A program made the position numbers and the translations under genes. A DNA stretch of 64,000 nucleotides. Source: Trichopria drosophilae. Taxonomy: Eukaryota; Arthropoda; Insecta; Hymenoptera; Diapriidae. The stretch covers positions 48,073,001 to 48,137,000 of the forward strand of contig CM059582.1 of assembly GCA_030407085.1 (NCBI GenBank). The letters run 5' to 3'. Below the pieces are notes generated by a model, which had not been told where the DNA came from, searched no databases, and was given only the letters and a program-made list of their open reading frames with translations. Shown here in pieces: positions 24,001 to 39,000 of this stretch; position 1 is the stretch's first letter; every line of letters starts with the position of its first letter.

Positions 24001-27000
24001 TGAAAACTACCATCTTTGTGGATTTATATATTTTTTTTTGACAGCGACAATGAAAATGGACAAAGCCATATTCAGTACACCGAGTACTGTCTAGAAATGG
24101 ATTTGGTTTTATTTTACACAAATTTCAGAATTTGTTAGTTTCCTTTATATCATGACAAAGATTTGTCTTTTTGTGGCAGTCTGGGAAATGTTCAAAATGA
24201 CAAAGATCTTTTCTTATTGTCATTGGCAGTCAAGGAGTTAAAAATGGCGGCTATACTCTTAAAAAAAATTTGAAAAATGAGGGGAATTTTTTTTTACTCA
24301 AACGTGGTATATAACAGTTTTTTTGGGTCGCTGATTGCGAATCTGATGTAAAATGTTAAATATTCAAAATGGTGGATCCAATATGGCGGACGATTTTTAA
24401 AAGATCGATTGAAATCACTTCAAACTTGGTACTCAGGGGGTTTTTGGGGTCACTGATTACGAATCTAAAGTCGGACTTTGACAATTCAAAATGGCGGAGC
24501 CAACGTGACCAATATGTTTTCAAAGTGTTATTCCACTACGGTTTGAAAGTTCTGTGAAATTCTGTCCACCACAAAATTTTGTAACCAAATTTTCTCTTTA
24601 AAATAAAAAAAAAATTAGCATCGATGTGTTTAACTAATTTATTTCTTTATTTTATGTACAGTCAGGATTTAAATCAACATCTGTTTTCTATGATTTCGAT
24701 CTTTAGTTAACAAACTTTATTTTGGTCGAGGATCAATAAAAACAGTTTTTTTGGATGTATCGTCATAAATCGGTAACGTGACGCGGTAATTTACTAGTAT
24801 ACATGGAACACAACTATTTTTATCAATCACAACTCACATTTAGAAGTGGATTAAGGTATTTTCGAAACGTATCTAAATCGTCTAGTCAAGGACTGTACTG
24901 GAAGGTAATATACTAAAACGGCGAAATCTTCTTATCTTATTAATTTTTTAAACCTCGTGCATAAACATACACCAGATACAATAATATAGATTTAACGTAG
25001 GTGCATTTAAAAATTAAAATAAAATAATTAACGGCTTAAACCTACCAATTGCATTAGATGTTAAAATGACCAATGTACATATTTTTGTTGCATGTCTATA
25101 TAAAATTTTGTTGGTTTTTTGTTTTCATATTATATTTTGTTATATTAATTGCCTTTTTCTTTCTTTAGATTTAGCATAATTGCATGCTAACAAATCATAT
25201 TCATATACCAGTCTATTCCAAGTAACTGTCAAATCGAAATTGTATCAACTTTATAGTTGTTGAATATAATTTTTATATTTTCTTTTTTCTATTACCTTTT
25301 TTCGTTGTTAATTTCATTACTAGTTGAGATCATAAATGTTTCAACAAGGCCTAAACGTTTGAGAATCCTAGCAATTACGACGGAAGGTGTTTGAAATGTT
25401 TAGAAATTTCCAAACTATGGCATTTTAATATCTAATGCAATTGGTAGGTTTAAGACGTCATTTATTGTATTTTAATACACCAGATACCTTAAATGAAAAT
25501 TGTTTGTTAAATTTACCCACAAACTTTAAAATTACAAAAAAAAAATTAGCTAGCATCGATGTGTTTAACTAATGAATTTCATTCCTTTATTCATAGTCAG
25601 GATTTAAATCAACATCTGTTTTCCATCACTTGATCCTTACTTGGTGAACTTTATATTGTGGTCGATGATCAATATAAATATTTTTTTCCATGTATCGTCG
25701 TAAATCGTAATCGTGACGCGATAATTTACTAGTATACATACAACACTACTATTTTTGTCAATCACAACTTAGTGGATTTAGACATTTTTGTTTAGTCAAA
25801 TACTGAACCTGGAAGATAATACTATTTAAAGATGCCAAAATAAAGCTACCTTAAATGAAAATTGTCTGATGAACTTACCCATAAACTCTTGATCAGCTTC
25901 ATTGATGACGACAGAGGGAAATAACCGATGAGACCAGTAGATAACTCGATTGGAGCGCCAAAATCTAAACGCAAGTAAGCGAAATAGACGTTACTCGGAG
26001 TTGGGACTTCGAAAATAAACGACGTTTCGCCGTTGTGGTCCTCATTGTTTAAGTGGATATTGTCACAGATTTTCGCCGGTATTTTACCGCAAGTACAGTC
26101 TCGGAATTATTAGGGAAGCTCTACGGACGTAGATGTTAGGAGCCTCTTATACTAGAAATCTATTCTTACTCTCGGTCGCTGGCTTAAACTCAGTCCGTCT
26201 TGGCTCCCTGAACCGTGAGAACGTTTTTCGCACCTGACCCGAAAGACTGACGCGCTTCGGGATTTTTATATGTGCGATTTCATCGTCGTTCAGGTTTTCG
26301 CGTTTTTGCATTTTTGTGCGCGATTTCGAATTTTCAGCTGTTTTTTTTTTTTGCCGAAATCGGAGCGACATTTTGGAGAAACGTGAAAGATGCCTTATTA
26401 CGGGGATGGGGGTTCGTACCACTACGGCCCTTTTGCCAATCACAGCTCGCTGATGACAGGTGTCAGTCGGTAAGCGTCGCTTTTCTGGATGTCTGGAAAT
26501 GTTTTGTATTAACTGCAAATAAATAAATTATAAAAATCATGTCGCTCTATGAGGATATGTTTTGATGGTGGTCTTGCAAAAGCATACAATTATTTCCGGT
26601 ACTTGGAAGAAACTTAAATGAATCAAGTGTAACTGAGAAAACGTTATGTCACCTGTGTTGCTGAAGAATTGACATGTTATCTAAACGGGAAGTCAGTTAC
26701 GTGAACACCCCAGTCACGTTTGGTGTCACCTTTTTAAAAATATTATCCATCTTACTAAAATTTCCGATATATAAGAGTGAACAAATCATCACATTAAATA
26801 AGATACTTAATGGAAATAGAAAATTGCGTAGTATTGAAAAGTCGATGAAAATCCAGGTAAACCGTGAAGGTGATATGGACGTTTTACCAGACGGAAGTCA
26901 TTAGCGTGCGAAAAGTGTATAAAATTAATAACCACGATTTGGACAAAACTGTTCTTATGCTTATTTGAAAACTGAGTTATTTGGAAGTACTAACCAGATA

Positions 27001-30000
27001 AACGAGACGTTTTTATGTTTCAAAAAAGCGCTACGAAAATAAACGACGTATAAATGTTAATTTTTGGCACGAATTGTGTCATTAATTGTTATGTGACATC
27101 GGTGTCTAAAGTGCATGTAAAGAAGTTCAGATTCATTTTTAGTATATGATCTTGTAGGTTTGTGAAAGAAATTTTTAAAATGCAATACGAAACATCCTAT
27201 AAAGAATTTAATAAAAAAATCAAATAGAATAAAACGAATCGATCTCATTTTTATATAATAATTAGCGATAATTTTGAAGTTTATTATGTTAATAAATGTG
27301 TCTTAATTTAATATAATTCTAATATCATTAATGCTTAATCTTCATATAAAATATGTTGGGGTTAATATTTTAATTTTTTCTTTGTATAAAAAAGAAACTG
27401 AAGTTACAGTAGGAATAAAAATATATATAGTAAGTAACAAAGAAATGCGTACTATATAGTTAGTAATTTAAAATTTAAATTGATTACGAAATATTTCACG
27501 TTTAAAACAAAAACGATTATGTACAAATTGTTTGTATGCTTCTAATATTTTTTGACAGTTTAATTTCAAGTTTGTTTTCAGATATTATATTTGATAATGT
27601 ATTTAAAATTTTTTTTTTAACTTTTTAAACATAATTCAAATTCTTTAGAGAAAATTCATGTACCTATCTACATTTTTTAAGTTTGTTTCATCGAAGTTCT
27701 TAGAGTGAACATTGAATCATTATTCATAGAAAAGTGACATTTATAGCAACTTTTTATTCTTAAATCAGATGAATAAACACAACATGCAGATTTACAAAAA
27801 TTTGAATCATGATTATAAAAATGAAGATAATTTGGTCATTGAAAATTGTTAACTTAATTTTGGTTTATTATTGCATTATTCAGGTTACATTTCATTTTTA
27901 ATGAATCTTTTTAAAAGGAAGTGTACGAAATAATGCAAAAAATGCGAAATTAGTTTCATCAAGGAATTATATGAAGTTCTATATTTGACATAAAGAAAAA
28001 CGTTTTTTAAAAAGTAATTGAAACACTTTATTTTTTAATACTTTCTTTAAAATATAGTAACATTTGATTACAATTACATTGGTTGCATATTGGTATGCAT
28101 CAAATATTATTATGTATATCAAATATGCATTATATGGATTACTGGGATATTTTTCGTTTTCATTTAAGTAAGATCTATAGATCATTACCCTAGTATATTT
28201 TTACCAGTAAACAATAAAAACTGCAGGTTAAATATTGAATTACTATAAATATTTTAAAGAAAAATTTCTTCAATGAAATACTTTATAAATAAAAGCAATA
28301 AAGTCTAAGCTTTAAAAGAAATTATTGAAAAAAATCACATTTGGTAATTGTTGTATTCAATATTTGTTATTGCTTTTAACACATTCAACATAAAAAAATT
28401 AGAACTAAGAATTTCACAGAAATTGTAGTTAGAACCAAGTTAAATGTATATATTTTAATTTTGATTTTGAATTACTGTTAAGAATTATAAATTGCATTAT
28501 TTATTTCTCAACATTTTATGAAAAAAAATAAGTATTAACACATACACATTACCATATGAAATATAATTGCTAATGTGACATAATTTTATTCTGTTGAAGA
28601 TTAGTTCAGTTTAAATTTAAATCTATATATATGTACTTCAATATAAAAATAGGCTCTTTACGAAGACGGGATTGACGTGCACTAGAAATAACAGCGTAAG
28701 TAATTATACACTTAAACGCAGTTAACTTATTATAAAAGAATACAGTGCGTTTGTTTATACTTATTTGTTGTTAATTTCTTAGAGTCTTTTTTTAACGCAT
28801 AGTCTCGTATGTAATTGACAATTATGATTAATGAAATATTTTAACGCCGTGGCATCTATTTCGTCATATCTCAGTATTGAGCAACATGTATTTCTCAAAC
28901 CACAAATTTTTGTAAAAGCTGTTACACAATTTTTCCAAAATAATGCAGACTAAATATTTCTTAAATTTATTATCAAAAGTTGTAGATGTATAAGTTGAAT
29001 ATTTTTGTATTTTTTGTATTTGTATTTATTACTCTCGTATGGGGCGTATTGCGATACCTATTGCGGAAGTGCATTTATTTAATAATATAATACACGTACT
29101 CTCTAAATTTATATTATAATTATATTAGTCAATTTTAACTTATTGAATGAGTTAATCAAATTATGTTCCTCATTCAATTAGTAGAGGTAAACCAATATTT
29201 AATAAATTTAGTTACTAATTTCAAATAGTAACCCACTTCTCACTAATTCTGAGTTAGAGGGTACTATATATAATAAAAAATAAATTTAATTTATAGTTTA
29301 TTGCTACTCACTTTTGAAAAAATTTTGCAGAATGATCGAACAGTTGTTTTTTTAAAACGACTTTTAAAAGTTATGTAAAGAATACAATGGTCTCAAATAC
29401 TAAATAAAAACTGCTATCGGTAAGCGCCAAGGTAAACGAACTTGAAACTAAATACGAAAATTTTGTAATGACTGCAGACATATTTCAAGATTGAGTTGAA
29501 TATTGTGCCAAAAAGATGCATTTTTATCTAATTAAATTATATTATCTTGTAATTTATAGAAATGATGTACTATCGTATAATATAATATTAGTAAAGTATG
29601 TTCATGGCAATTATTAAATTACATTCGATTTTTGTATAGTGTTATACTAGTTAAAAGTTCGATATAGATTATGTTTTGCAGGGTGAAATATTAATATGTT
29701 ATTTCAAAGATATCTGATTGACGATGTACCAAGATCCATTAGAATTTTACGGGTCAGATTTCATTTTAGGCAAGTTCAAACCTGATTGCAATTAAAATTG
29801 TTACTTAATTTATCAATATGAATTTCACTCAATTAGTTTAATCTTTTTATCGTCTTAAATGATTCAATTACGTGAAAGAATTTTGTGTGGATAGTTTAAA
29901 CACTTTCGCTAAATAATTTTATATTGTAAAATGTATTGTTTGTAAGGTACCGACGACAAGATATAATTAATAGAAACAAGGTTCTATACAAAAGTAGGGA

Positions 30001-33000
30001 TTACCGGAATTTCGAAAGATTTCTTTAAATGCTATTTCTCGATCGTTTGAATTCCATTTCTAGCACGGCTCATTATGGCAGAACGCAGAGTAATTCTGTA
30101 ACTGCAAGCCAGTAAATGGTTCAGAATAAAATTATGAATACAAAATTTTTTTACATCCTCTTAGTAACGAAATGTAAATAATCTCTTAGCCGCGGTTCAA
30201 GTTCAAATGAAGTTGTAATAGTTTTATTATTCCGTACTATAGTTGTATTTAAATGTTGATTATATATCACATCCACTGTTCCATATGGACAACAAAATAG
30301 CTTCGGTTTAAAGAAATCGCTAGATACAAAGTTAATCATTTTATGAAGACAGTAATTTGTTTAGACCCATTTTAAAATTATGGGTGTGGGTCGAAAAACC
30401 AACAGGACAAAAACTGACAGTCATAAAGCCGACAATCGAAAAGCTGAAAGTCAAAAAGATGACAAAAATGAAAATAATCACATCAACAAGCGGACAGTCA
30501 TTTTTTCAAGTGTAGGTTTTTTGCCCTGTCGATTTTTCGACCCGCACCCTAAATTATTACCGACCGTTTAAAAATTATACTTTTGATTTTTTGATGATTG
30601 ATGTTTGTCTTTTAGATCTCGTCTGAAGACGACCTGCACATATTGTTGAAACGTCGCATCATTATATTCACTTATTAGCCCACACCCCCTTTCCATTTGT
30701 TTTTTTTTTTAATTATTTTCTCGATAAACATCAATTGTTACAAATATAACAATTGTAATTTGTTATTATTTATTTTTGATACTTACTACGGGACAAATAG
30801 TTAAAAGCTTACAGAGTGAGTAAACCCAATTGTTATCCTTTCGCCAAATTTAACTAATGCTACCGCAATAAAAGACGGAATGTCACCAGATTACCAATCT
30901 TCTTACGGACTTGTAATTACGAAAAGGCATTTTCAAAAACTGCACCGTAAAGATCGATTTTTAGGTAGATCACGATAGAAATCGATTTTTTATAATGATG
31001 TGAATAAATCTATTGAATGACAACTACTAGTTTGATCAAAAACTTATCTTATCCAATATATAGCGAGAACATTTAGACGCAAAGATTGATGATTACTTTT
31101 ATTTATATTTTTTCAGTAATGCGCCTGTTGTGCAGCCAAACTAACTACCTCGTGATTGTTCTTGACACTTTTGAACAGTAAATAAAGGTTAAATATTTAT
31201 TTATTTCTTTGATTAATTATTGAAAAAGAATATTGCTATGTTGTGAACTGTTTAATTTTTGTGAAAACAAATTAAAAATGATTATTTCATGACTTTCCAC
31301 CTTAACAGGAGACTTGACAAAAGGAAAAAATGGGTACATGCAGTGAAACGATAAAAATAGTATATTGTACAACTAGGGAGACACATAGGCGCTTGTCGAC
31401 CACTGCACATTTGACGCCCGTTCAAAGGGAGTTTGAAAACACCTATTGTTCACTGTCACACATACTACTTTCTCATACGAGATCGTTCTATTTTACTCCT
31501 GTGATATAGGAATGATGGCTATGTTAGTCACCTGACAGATCAGTTCTAAAACTCTTTATTCCTGGAAAACCTATCAGATTTGGTTTAAAATTTTGGGTGC
31601 TTTGTATTTCTGATGGCCATTTGCTAGATTTTTATTTGTATTGCGGTAAAAATTTAAATATTCGTGATAATGTGGTTTTCGAACTCGAGTAGCCTTGAAC
31701 TTACGAATTCATTTTTCCCACCACAAAGGCCCCCATGAAAAACACCACACCATTATGTTTACATGCATAATCTTTTCACTAGTGTTCAGCTGATGACAAA
31801 ATCGAATTCAGCGACCCTAAAAATAATCGAGTAACAAGTTTCAAGCTGATCTGACTCCTTCTTTTGGAAAATATCCGACATTCTGACTTTGGTAAACCTG
31901 GTGTTATAGATTTGTAAACTCTAAAACTGATCAGGATCTGACCAGGCAACAATCAAACGAGTCTGATATAGTGTGCCTCACTTCCACATCAGGGCCTGAT
32001 CAGGTAGCAATCGGACGCTCCTGATAAGGGATGCCTTATCACTCTGAGATCAGGCCCTGAACAGGCAACAATAAGGCGCGCCTGATATTGTGCCTTACTA
32101 CTGCCTCATCAGGGGATTACAAGGCAAACTTTATCAGACGCATATAAGAATTTGTTATACAAATCATCAAAAGTAGTTTTCAGAAGAAATATGAACGCGA
32201 CAATTGATTCTACGGGGTAAATTATGTAGAAAACGAATATCTATAATTGTAACTTTCATATAGGATAAATAACAATAATAAACACATGTTTCAGACATAA
32301 TTTACTTTGTAATATCGATTGCCGCAATTGGATTTTTTATAAAACCACGTTTCACGAAACTGTTTATGAATAATAATATAAATTAGTACATTACTCAACG
32401 AGGGAGGTAAAATATAGTATATGTCTTTCTTTTTTACTTCCCGTGGGAAGTATACGATTTTTCTTTATAGCCAGGAGGATATGCGGCATCTTGATCAAAG
32501 TTGGAACTTTCCTCCCGGTGTGAAGAAATAATTATTTTTTATAAACAAGAAAAAAATGTTAAATCAATCCCATAAAAAGAAAAATGTGTGAATAGGAGGG
32601 TTAAATTATTCTTTCGCATGATAATAATTCTTTTTATGTAACGATGATAAAATCGTCTACATTTATTTTAATTAACCTGAACAACGGTCGAATATTTACC
32701 ACTTTTGGACTAAACAAGTTAATAAAAACAAACAAACAAATATTAGATGAAAACCATCCAGCAGGTACTCATTAAGCTAGATTTCAATTTTGTATTTATA
32801 ATATTGTATATATTCTAGTTGTCTATGGCCTTCGTATCCATGGCTTAATAGAAGTTATAAATCAACCAAACAAATTAATGTAGAATAGGAAACTCAGAAT
32901 ACTGATATCCCTAATGTCATAATTACGGGCGCTGAACTGAAGTGTAAACAAGTTAATAAAAATAAACAACTATTAGATCAAAATCAGTATAGAACCAAAA

Positions 33001-36000
33001 GTTAATAATATAAGCCAAAATTAGAAACGAGGAAAAATTATATGAAGGGTTCATTTTCACTCATTGATTATGACCCTCTTCAGAATATAAAAATACAAAT
33101 GGTCAAGAAGAATTCTTTGTTTTCGAGAATTCATTCTAATAGTAAAATACGTTGATTTATTAGTTTAGTTAAAGATATCGACATATTAATCCAATCCTTT
33201 AAGAAAATTACAGCTTCAATTCCGAAATTATACACAATTTATAAAAAGAAGTTATTATGCATGTTTTTTTAATTTTTACTCATTTCTAATGTTTTTATTA
33301 ATTTGTTTACACTTCAGTTCAGTGACCGTAATTAAGACAATAGGGATACCATTATTCTGAGTTTCCCATTGTACATTAATTTGTTTGGTTGATTTGCAAC
33401 TTGTATTAAGCCAAGGATATAAAGGCTATAGACAACTAATATCGATGTCATAAATACAAAATTTAAATCTAGCTTTATGAAAAACACTCTGAATACTAAT
33501 GCAAAACAAACGTAGTGTTCTTCTATTCGGAATTAAAAGGTATAAGGTATGCAAGGAGCATAAAATCAATACTATTTTTTAATCCTGAAATGCTATAGAC
33601 AGTTGATGAGTGATATGCGGAACGTATCAATAATAGTACAAGATTGTCCAGCGGATGACGGAAGCACGAACAAAAATGTACATCCATACTAGGTAGATAT
33701 AATCTTGAATTAAGTAAAAATAGGTTGAAATTAGCTGTATATCTGACTGAATCAGGGATATGTAGAATATATCTACTATCTATCTAATATAGAAGGAGTT
33801 TACACATAAATTAGGGCGACAGGATGATAGGTGATGTTAGCGTACTGCGTTGATCCGCGAATTAGGGAATTTTCTGTGAAATGATCAGATAGATTGTAAG
33901 GTAGTTTTTAAGGTAATTGTGACTGACTTGATAGTAGGTGGCTATGTAATCTTAAGAGATATTAGCGACTTATATTTATTGTTAAGCAATGAGTCGGTGT
34001 TGCAGTAAGTTCTCGTCACGACAAAAATGATAAATTACGTAAGGACTCGAACTCTATGAGGCATTGTATTTTCCATATAATTCCATATAAACTCAGATGA
34101 TAATATGACCCCTGATCTTAAGAGCAAGGCCATAATCTTGCCACCATGAAATGAAAAGAGCGACGTAATCATTTAAGTGGTCGACTATTTCGTTCAACTG
34201 GGTAAGTGGGGCAGTGAACATAATAATTTACAACGGTATAGTCTACTATTGTTTCCGTGAAAAAATGTAGGCATACAAAGTGTGTTAAATGATCAGAAAT
34301 AAAAGAGGCACGACACTAAAGCATTGGGAATAACAACTACAACTACCAACTATTAACTAAAACCGATTGGTCACAAAGAAACATTTGACATAGAAATCGC
34401 AGAATTACCTAATGGTCAAGTAATACATTTTTTTTGATGACATCAACTAGAATCAGAATGATGAAACATTTCTTTTCATGGAAGTCCAAGAATAATCGCA
34501 AATTCTGAGTAGTGCTGTATATGAATGCAAGTTTGAAGATCGCAAATATTATTTGCCTCGAGGAATGCGATTCACTGGTACAATATGTTGGCAAAGTATG
34601 CAGGATATCATCCGGACTTGTATCAGCAAGTGCTTTTTTATTCAGAGGTATTATAAATAGATCAATTCTTTACAAATTCCCAGTTTATAATGAAACATTA
34701 AGAAAGGTACCAAGAGAACTAGATACCTTCTAAAAAATAAGTCGCAAGTAAGATACTTATCATAAGAACTGCGATTGTACATTGAGAGTACTTCATATTG
34801 CTGTATGATCGAAAGTGTAAAAGAAGGCTCTGAAAATGGAAAATGAGTTGGACGGAAATTCTTAGAAATTGTGATTCTAAATGAGAAAGAGTTAGAGAGG
34901 GGAGAGAGGGAGAGAGAGTCTATCGGTATTAGAGAATTCATAGACTTGTAATCCAAACACGTGCATTCAGTGTACTGGATGATTAATTAGGTACTATTTT
35001 ACTGCTAATATGGTGGTTCTTAAGTTCTACTGATGCTTTTTTTAAGTCTTTGATTGCCTTTACGACTGTTCTTTATCTCTGTAAATTTTTCAAAGATTTA
35101 ATTAGCTCATTTAGCTCAGCAGACTGCTAGTCTGATGCCCCATAATAAATAATAATTTCTAAAATTGTTTATTTTGGACTCCTTTCCGGAATGATAATAG
35201 ATTTCGCGTTTATCGGTGTGGAAATTCCCACAGATTTTCCATAATTCTGACTAGAATCTGGCTACATTTACCCTACTTGGGGATTCTACTTAGAATCTGA
35301 CAAGATTCTGACTGAATTTACTGAGGTATATTTAGGTTAGGTTCATGAAATTTTGTAGTAAGTGCGTGGTCGGACAAAGCAGGAATCCGATCGGAATCTG
35401 TCCGGAGAAGCTGGATTCTGATCGGAGTCAGCCAGGATTATCCTGGTCAGAATAAGGTCGGCAGAGCGTTACAATTTCTGTGATTTCCTGGTCAGACATA
35501 TAGAGGGAAGACTGTCCGGATTCTGAATAGACTAGCGTTACATTTTCTACAAGGGTAGTTGCAATTTTTCAATTGAGACTCTCTATTCACAATTCAAGAT
35601 ACTTTACTAACTATTAAATAACCAGTGCTGCGGATAGAATCGATGTTTTACCGACTGCTTACCTGGCGTAGGTTTTCCCACAAAGTGGTTTGCTTCACGC
35701 CATTGCACTTGGGGGTACCTCTGAACGTGAAGATGTCCTGTTGATTGTGAAATGACCTTCGACGTGATGACGATACGGGAAAGTAGATGCTATTATTCGT
35801 TAGTATTCGAAATATTGATTGTACGCGCGAAGGATTCGGATAGTCGAATTTGAAATACCCGGGGTGTGTTGTTTAACAACCATGGTACAATGGCGTGAGA
35901 AAAACCACTATTCGCAATAATCAGGCATCTAAAAAATGTGCTATGTTATTTCTATGTGAATATTCCTCAACACTCTAAATGGCAGTATATCTTTATATTA

Positions 36001-39000
36001 AGGCTTTTATGATAATACTGGACATACAATTGCATCTAATATCTAAAAGTGAAATGCAATTCTAATTAATTTTTGTTAAGTCCGAAAATATTGAAATGTT
36101 CATAACTAGTAGACACGCTTTAAACGTCATTTGTGTTTAATTGCTGATAGTCTTACACTTTCAACAAAGGAAACGTGCTCGTTTCTTGGACACAGATCCG
36201 GCAGTTCACAAATGACTCGCATGCGTTGTCGTCATTGGCTAGCCTGGCGCGTCAAACCGGCGGTTTTAGGGTTCTAGGACGATCTTTGTATTGTCGAGGC
36301 CAATTTCTCTCTCGCTAGAGAACGAGGTTCAAGTTAAAGCGGAATGTCAGAAGTTGGAATTGCGGGAGGGCCACTTGCCAAATTTTGGCAAAATTATATT
36401 TCACCGAATAACCATTCGCCGGGATTTTGATAACTTTATACGATTAATGCGCACCAAGGCGCGAACGCAATGGAAGTTTCTCGGTGCGATAATTAGGAAC
36501 CGCGGTTGCATTCGGGCGTGGAATATGGCAAAAATTCAGGGGACCTTTTTCTCTCCAATTTCCACTATACGCGTCGCTTGGCAATCTGTCAAAAGATGGG
36601 AACGAGATGCTGAGGAACGAAAGAGAGAGACGTGGACAACCTTCAAAAAGAGTTTCACAGCACGTTAAGACCAGAGCATTACTTCATTGCGACGATACGC
36701 TTGCGCTGAACTAGAATTCCCACTTGGTAAATACCAAATGGAGAACTGCGCGTACCTCCAAAATGTATTTACGACGATGATCCACGCGGCATGGATTCAA
36801 ATACTCTGCAGAATTAAGCGAGACGCTGTTAAGTTTGTTTAATAAATTTTCTTAATGTGAAGCTTAGCGTTAGCTGATTTCCTGCAGACTCTCTGTTTGG
36901 AACAAAATGTCAGCCCAATTTATCAAATGATAATTAATAACTGTCATCATAGTTTACTTTATTGCTTTTTACAACTCGTAGACCAACACCTCATTCCAAG
37001 TAGAAGTCTGCTTTAGAGTAGATCGACTTGTTTTTAACGAGATTTTCTTCAGTTAAATTGTGCGCGAATATCCAAATTCTGGAGTAGTTCTGTTTATATT
37101 TATTGATCAGATGAACTCAATACTTTATAACTGAAATTAAAGTAATTTAAAAAAGATATTTATTTTAAATATTGCGAAAGAAAAATGGTCATTGTGATGG
37201 AAAAAAGGAGCAGAGTTGGCAATGATTTAATAAAATGGTATTCCTGTTGGCTCTATAGATCTACCTTGTCGGCTTCGCGGGATAGTACCATTATCTTATT
37301 AATACAATGGGTATGTAGGTTACAAATGCATTAAACAATTTTTATATACATATAAGTCTGGGTTGAACGTCACTAATATTAAATTAACTCATTGTTTATT
37401 TTTTTTTAATTCTAACGTATGATATGGCCGTTAGGTCATATTTAGCATGCCATTTACAATAAAAGACTGCCAGCAACAAAAATGTTTGAAATAAACACAG
37501 CAATATTAATTAAAGTTGCAACGGTCGGCGTGCATACTGTTCGGGAATCTTTGTCTTTAAGAAATTGTACAAGTTGGCAACAAATGGTCATTACCTGTGG
37601 CTCATATTTCTACAATGATTCGTATCTGGCATCATCGAGGCTGTGAATAATTGTTATATATGGTAAACGGGCAGTGTAATACTGCAGCGACTGATGATAG
37701 CAATTTTGAGAAACCAGTAAATAGATTCACTTTTGAGAATTTTAGTCATATCACTATTAAAGTGAAATGAAGCGTTGTTTGTCATAATTTGTTTACATTC
37801 TTGTTTAAGAAATTTCATCAATTTGTGTTCACGTATAGTGAGTAGTATAGTCTTGTGCTTTTTCCTTTTTCCTCCAATTCTAGGATTTGAAAGTTATGTT
37901 TGAGAGAATACAGACTCCAATATCGGATTTAAATTCTAGCTATTAAAGAAGGTTCAAGATTTTACTCTAAAGTATACTTCAGATTTTAAATTTCAACAAT
38001 GCTCGACTTACATCTGATTACACTGCGGATTCGATCCATAATTCATTTCGTAAAATAAAAGTGTCTAAAACGTTTTGGTATTGGTATTAAGAAAGGTTTC
38101 ATCAGGTCCGGAAATAGAGGTCCCAGAATTCAGCACACTTGGTTGTTTGACTTTGTATGCTATTCCTGATTGGTACTCAGGATTCAGTTGCGGATAACCA
38201 GGCTTTTCACAGGAAACTAGAATTTGTCATATGCTCCACTTCCTGAGTTCTTCCTTGCCCAAGAATGGAGACTTCAGATATTGCATGCGTGTCTTCATTA
38301 GGACAGGTACAGTGGGGTCCTGGTATATTTGTCCGCTCAGTTTCTCACCCCCCCCCCCAGACTCCTTATATTTGTCAAACAGGCCCTTTCTGAGACAAAT
38401 GTAACGGGACGGGAGCGGACAAATATGCTGAAATGCAAATATAGCGAGATGCGATTGTACTGGGACTCTACTGTTTGACCGTTTCCTCTTTATTCTCTTC
38501 ATATCTAGCGCAGAACGGAAATGATTCCCTTCGCACCCTGGAGAGTGAGATCTTCATGTCTCGATAGGATTTCAATGGACATTCTTATTTTTTATCTCTT
38601 CAAGTTGGGAAGCTAATCATCTATATGCCGCCTGCAGTTTTCTTCCAAGGCTTTTTGTTGTGCTGCATCTTTTGTGACTTACCCACTCTTTAATCTGTTG
38701 GGATTCTGTAATGTCTAGTACGAAGGATGCCAAGAGGATTATTAAATAAACAACTCCGATTACTCGATAATGACGGATTATATTTTCGTGAAAATATACT
38801 TGCACGTGCCTTCCTTTACAGTACATCGGAGGAGAATGACTACGAGCGGAGAGGGGCTTACTCTATACATAAATCCAATAGATGTCGCCACTATACATAC
38901 ATCACAGATTCCTTCCTGAAAGGGCAATGCGATATTCCTCGCCACATCAGTTCCGTTCACTACCCCTGACATAGCTAGGATGGTCTTTTCGTTCCTCTAT

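Noticed and set aside
26147..26518. 123-codon minus-strand frame over the CpG-rich patch
   Set aside because: Arg-rich chance frame of GC-rich DNA; the plus strand has the better exon and donor.
34020..34060. B-box-like GAGTTCGAGTCC on the minus strand
   Set aside because: No A box or cloverleaf on the 5' side.
35101..35145. tRNA-like start (TTAGCTCAGCAGACTGC, A-box-like)
   Set aside because: No T-arm/B box or acceptor pairing follows within a tRNA length; at most a SINE relic.
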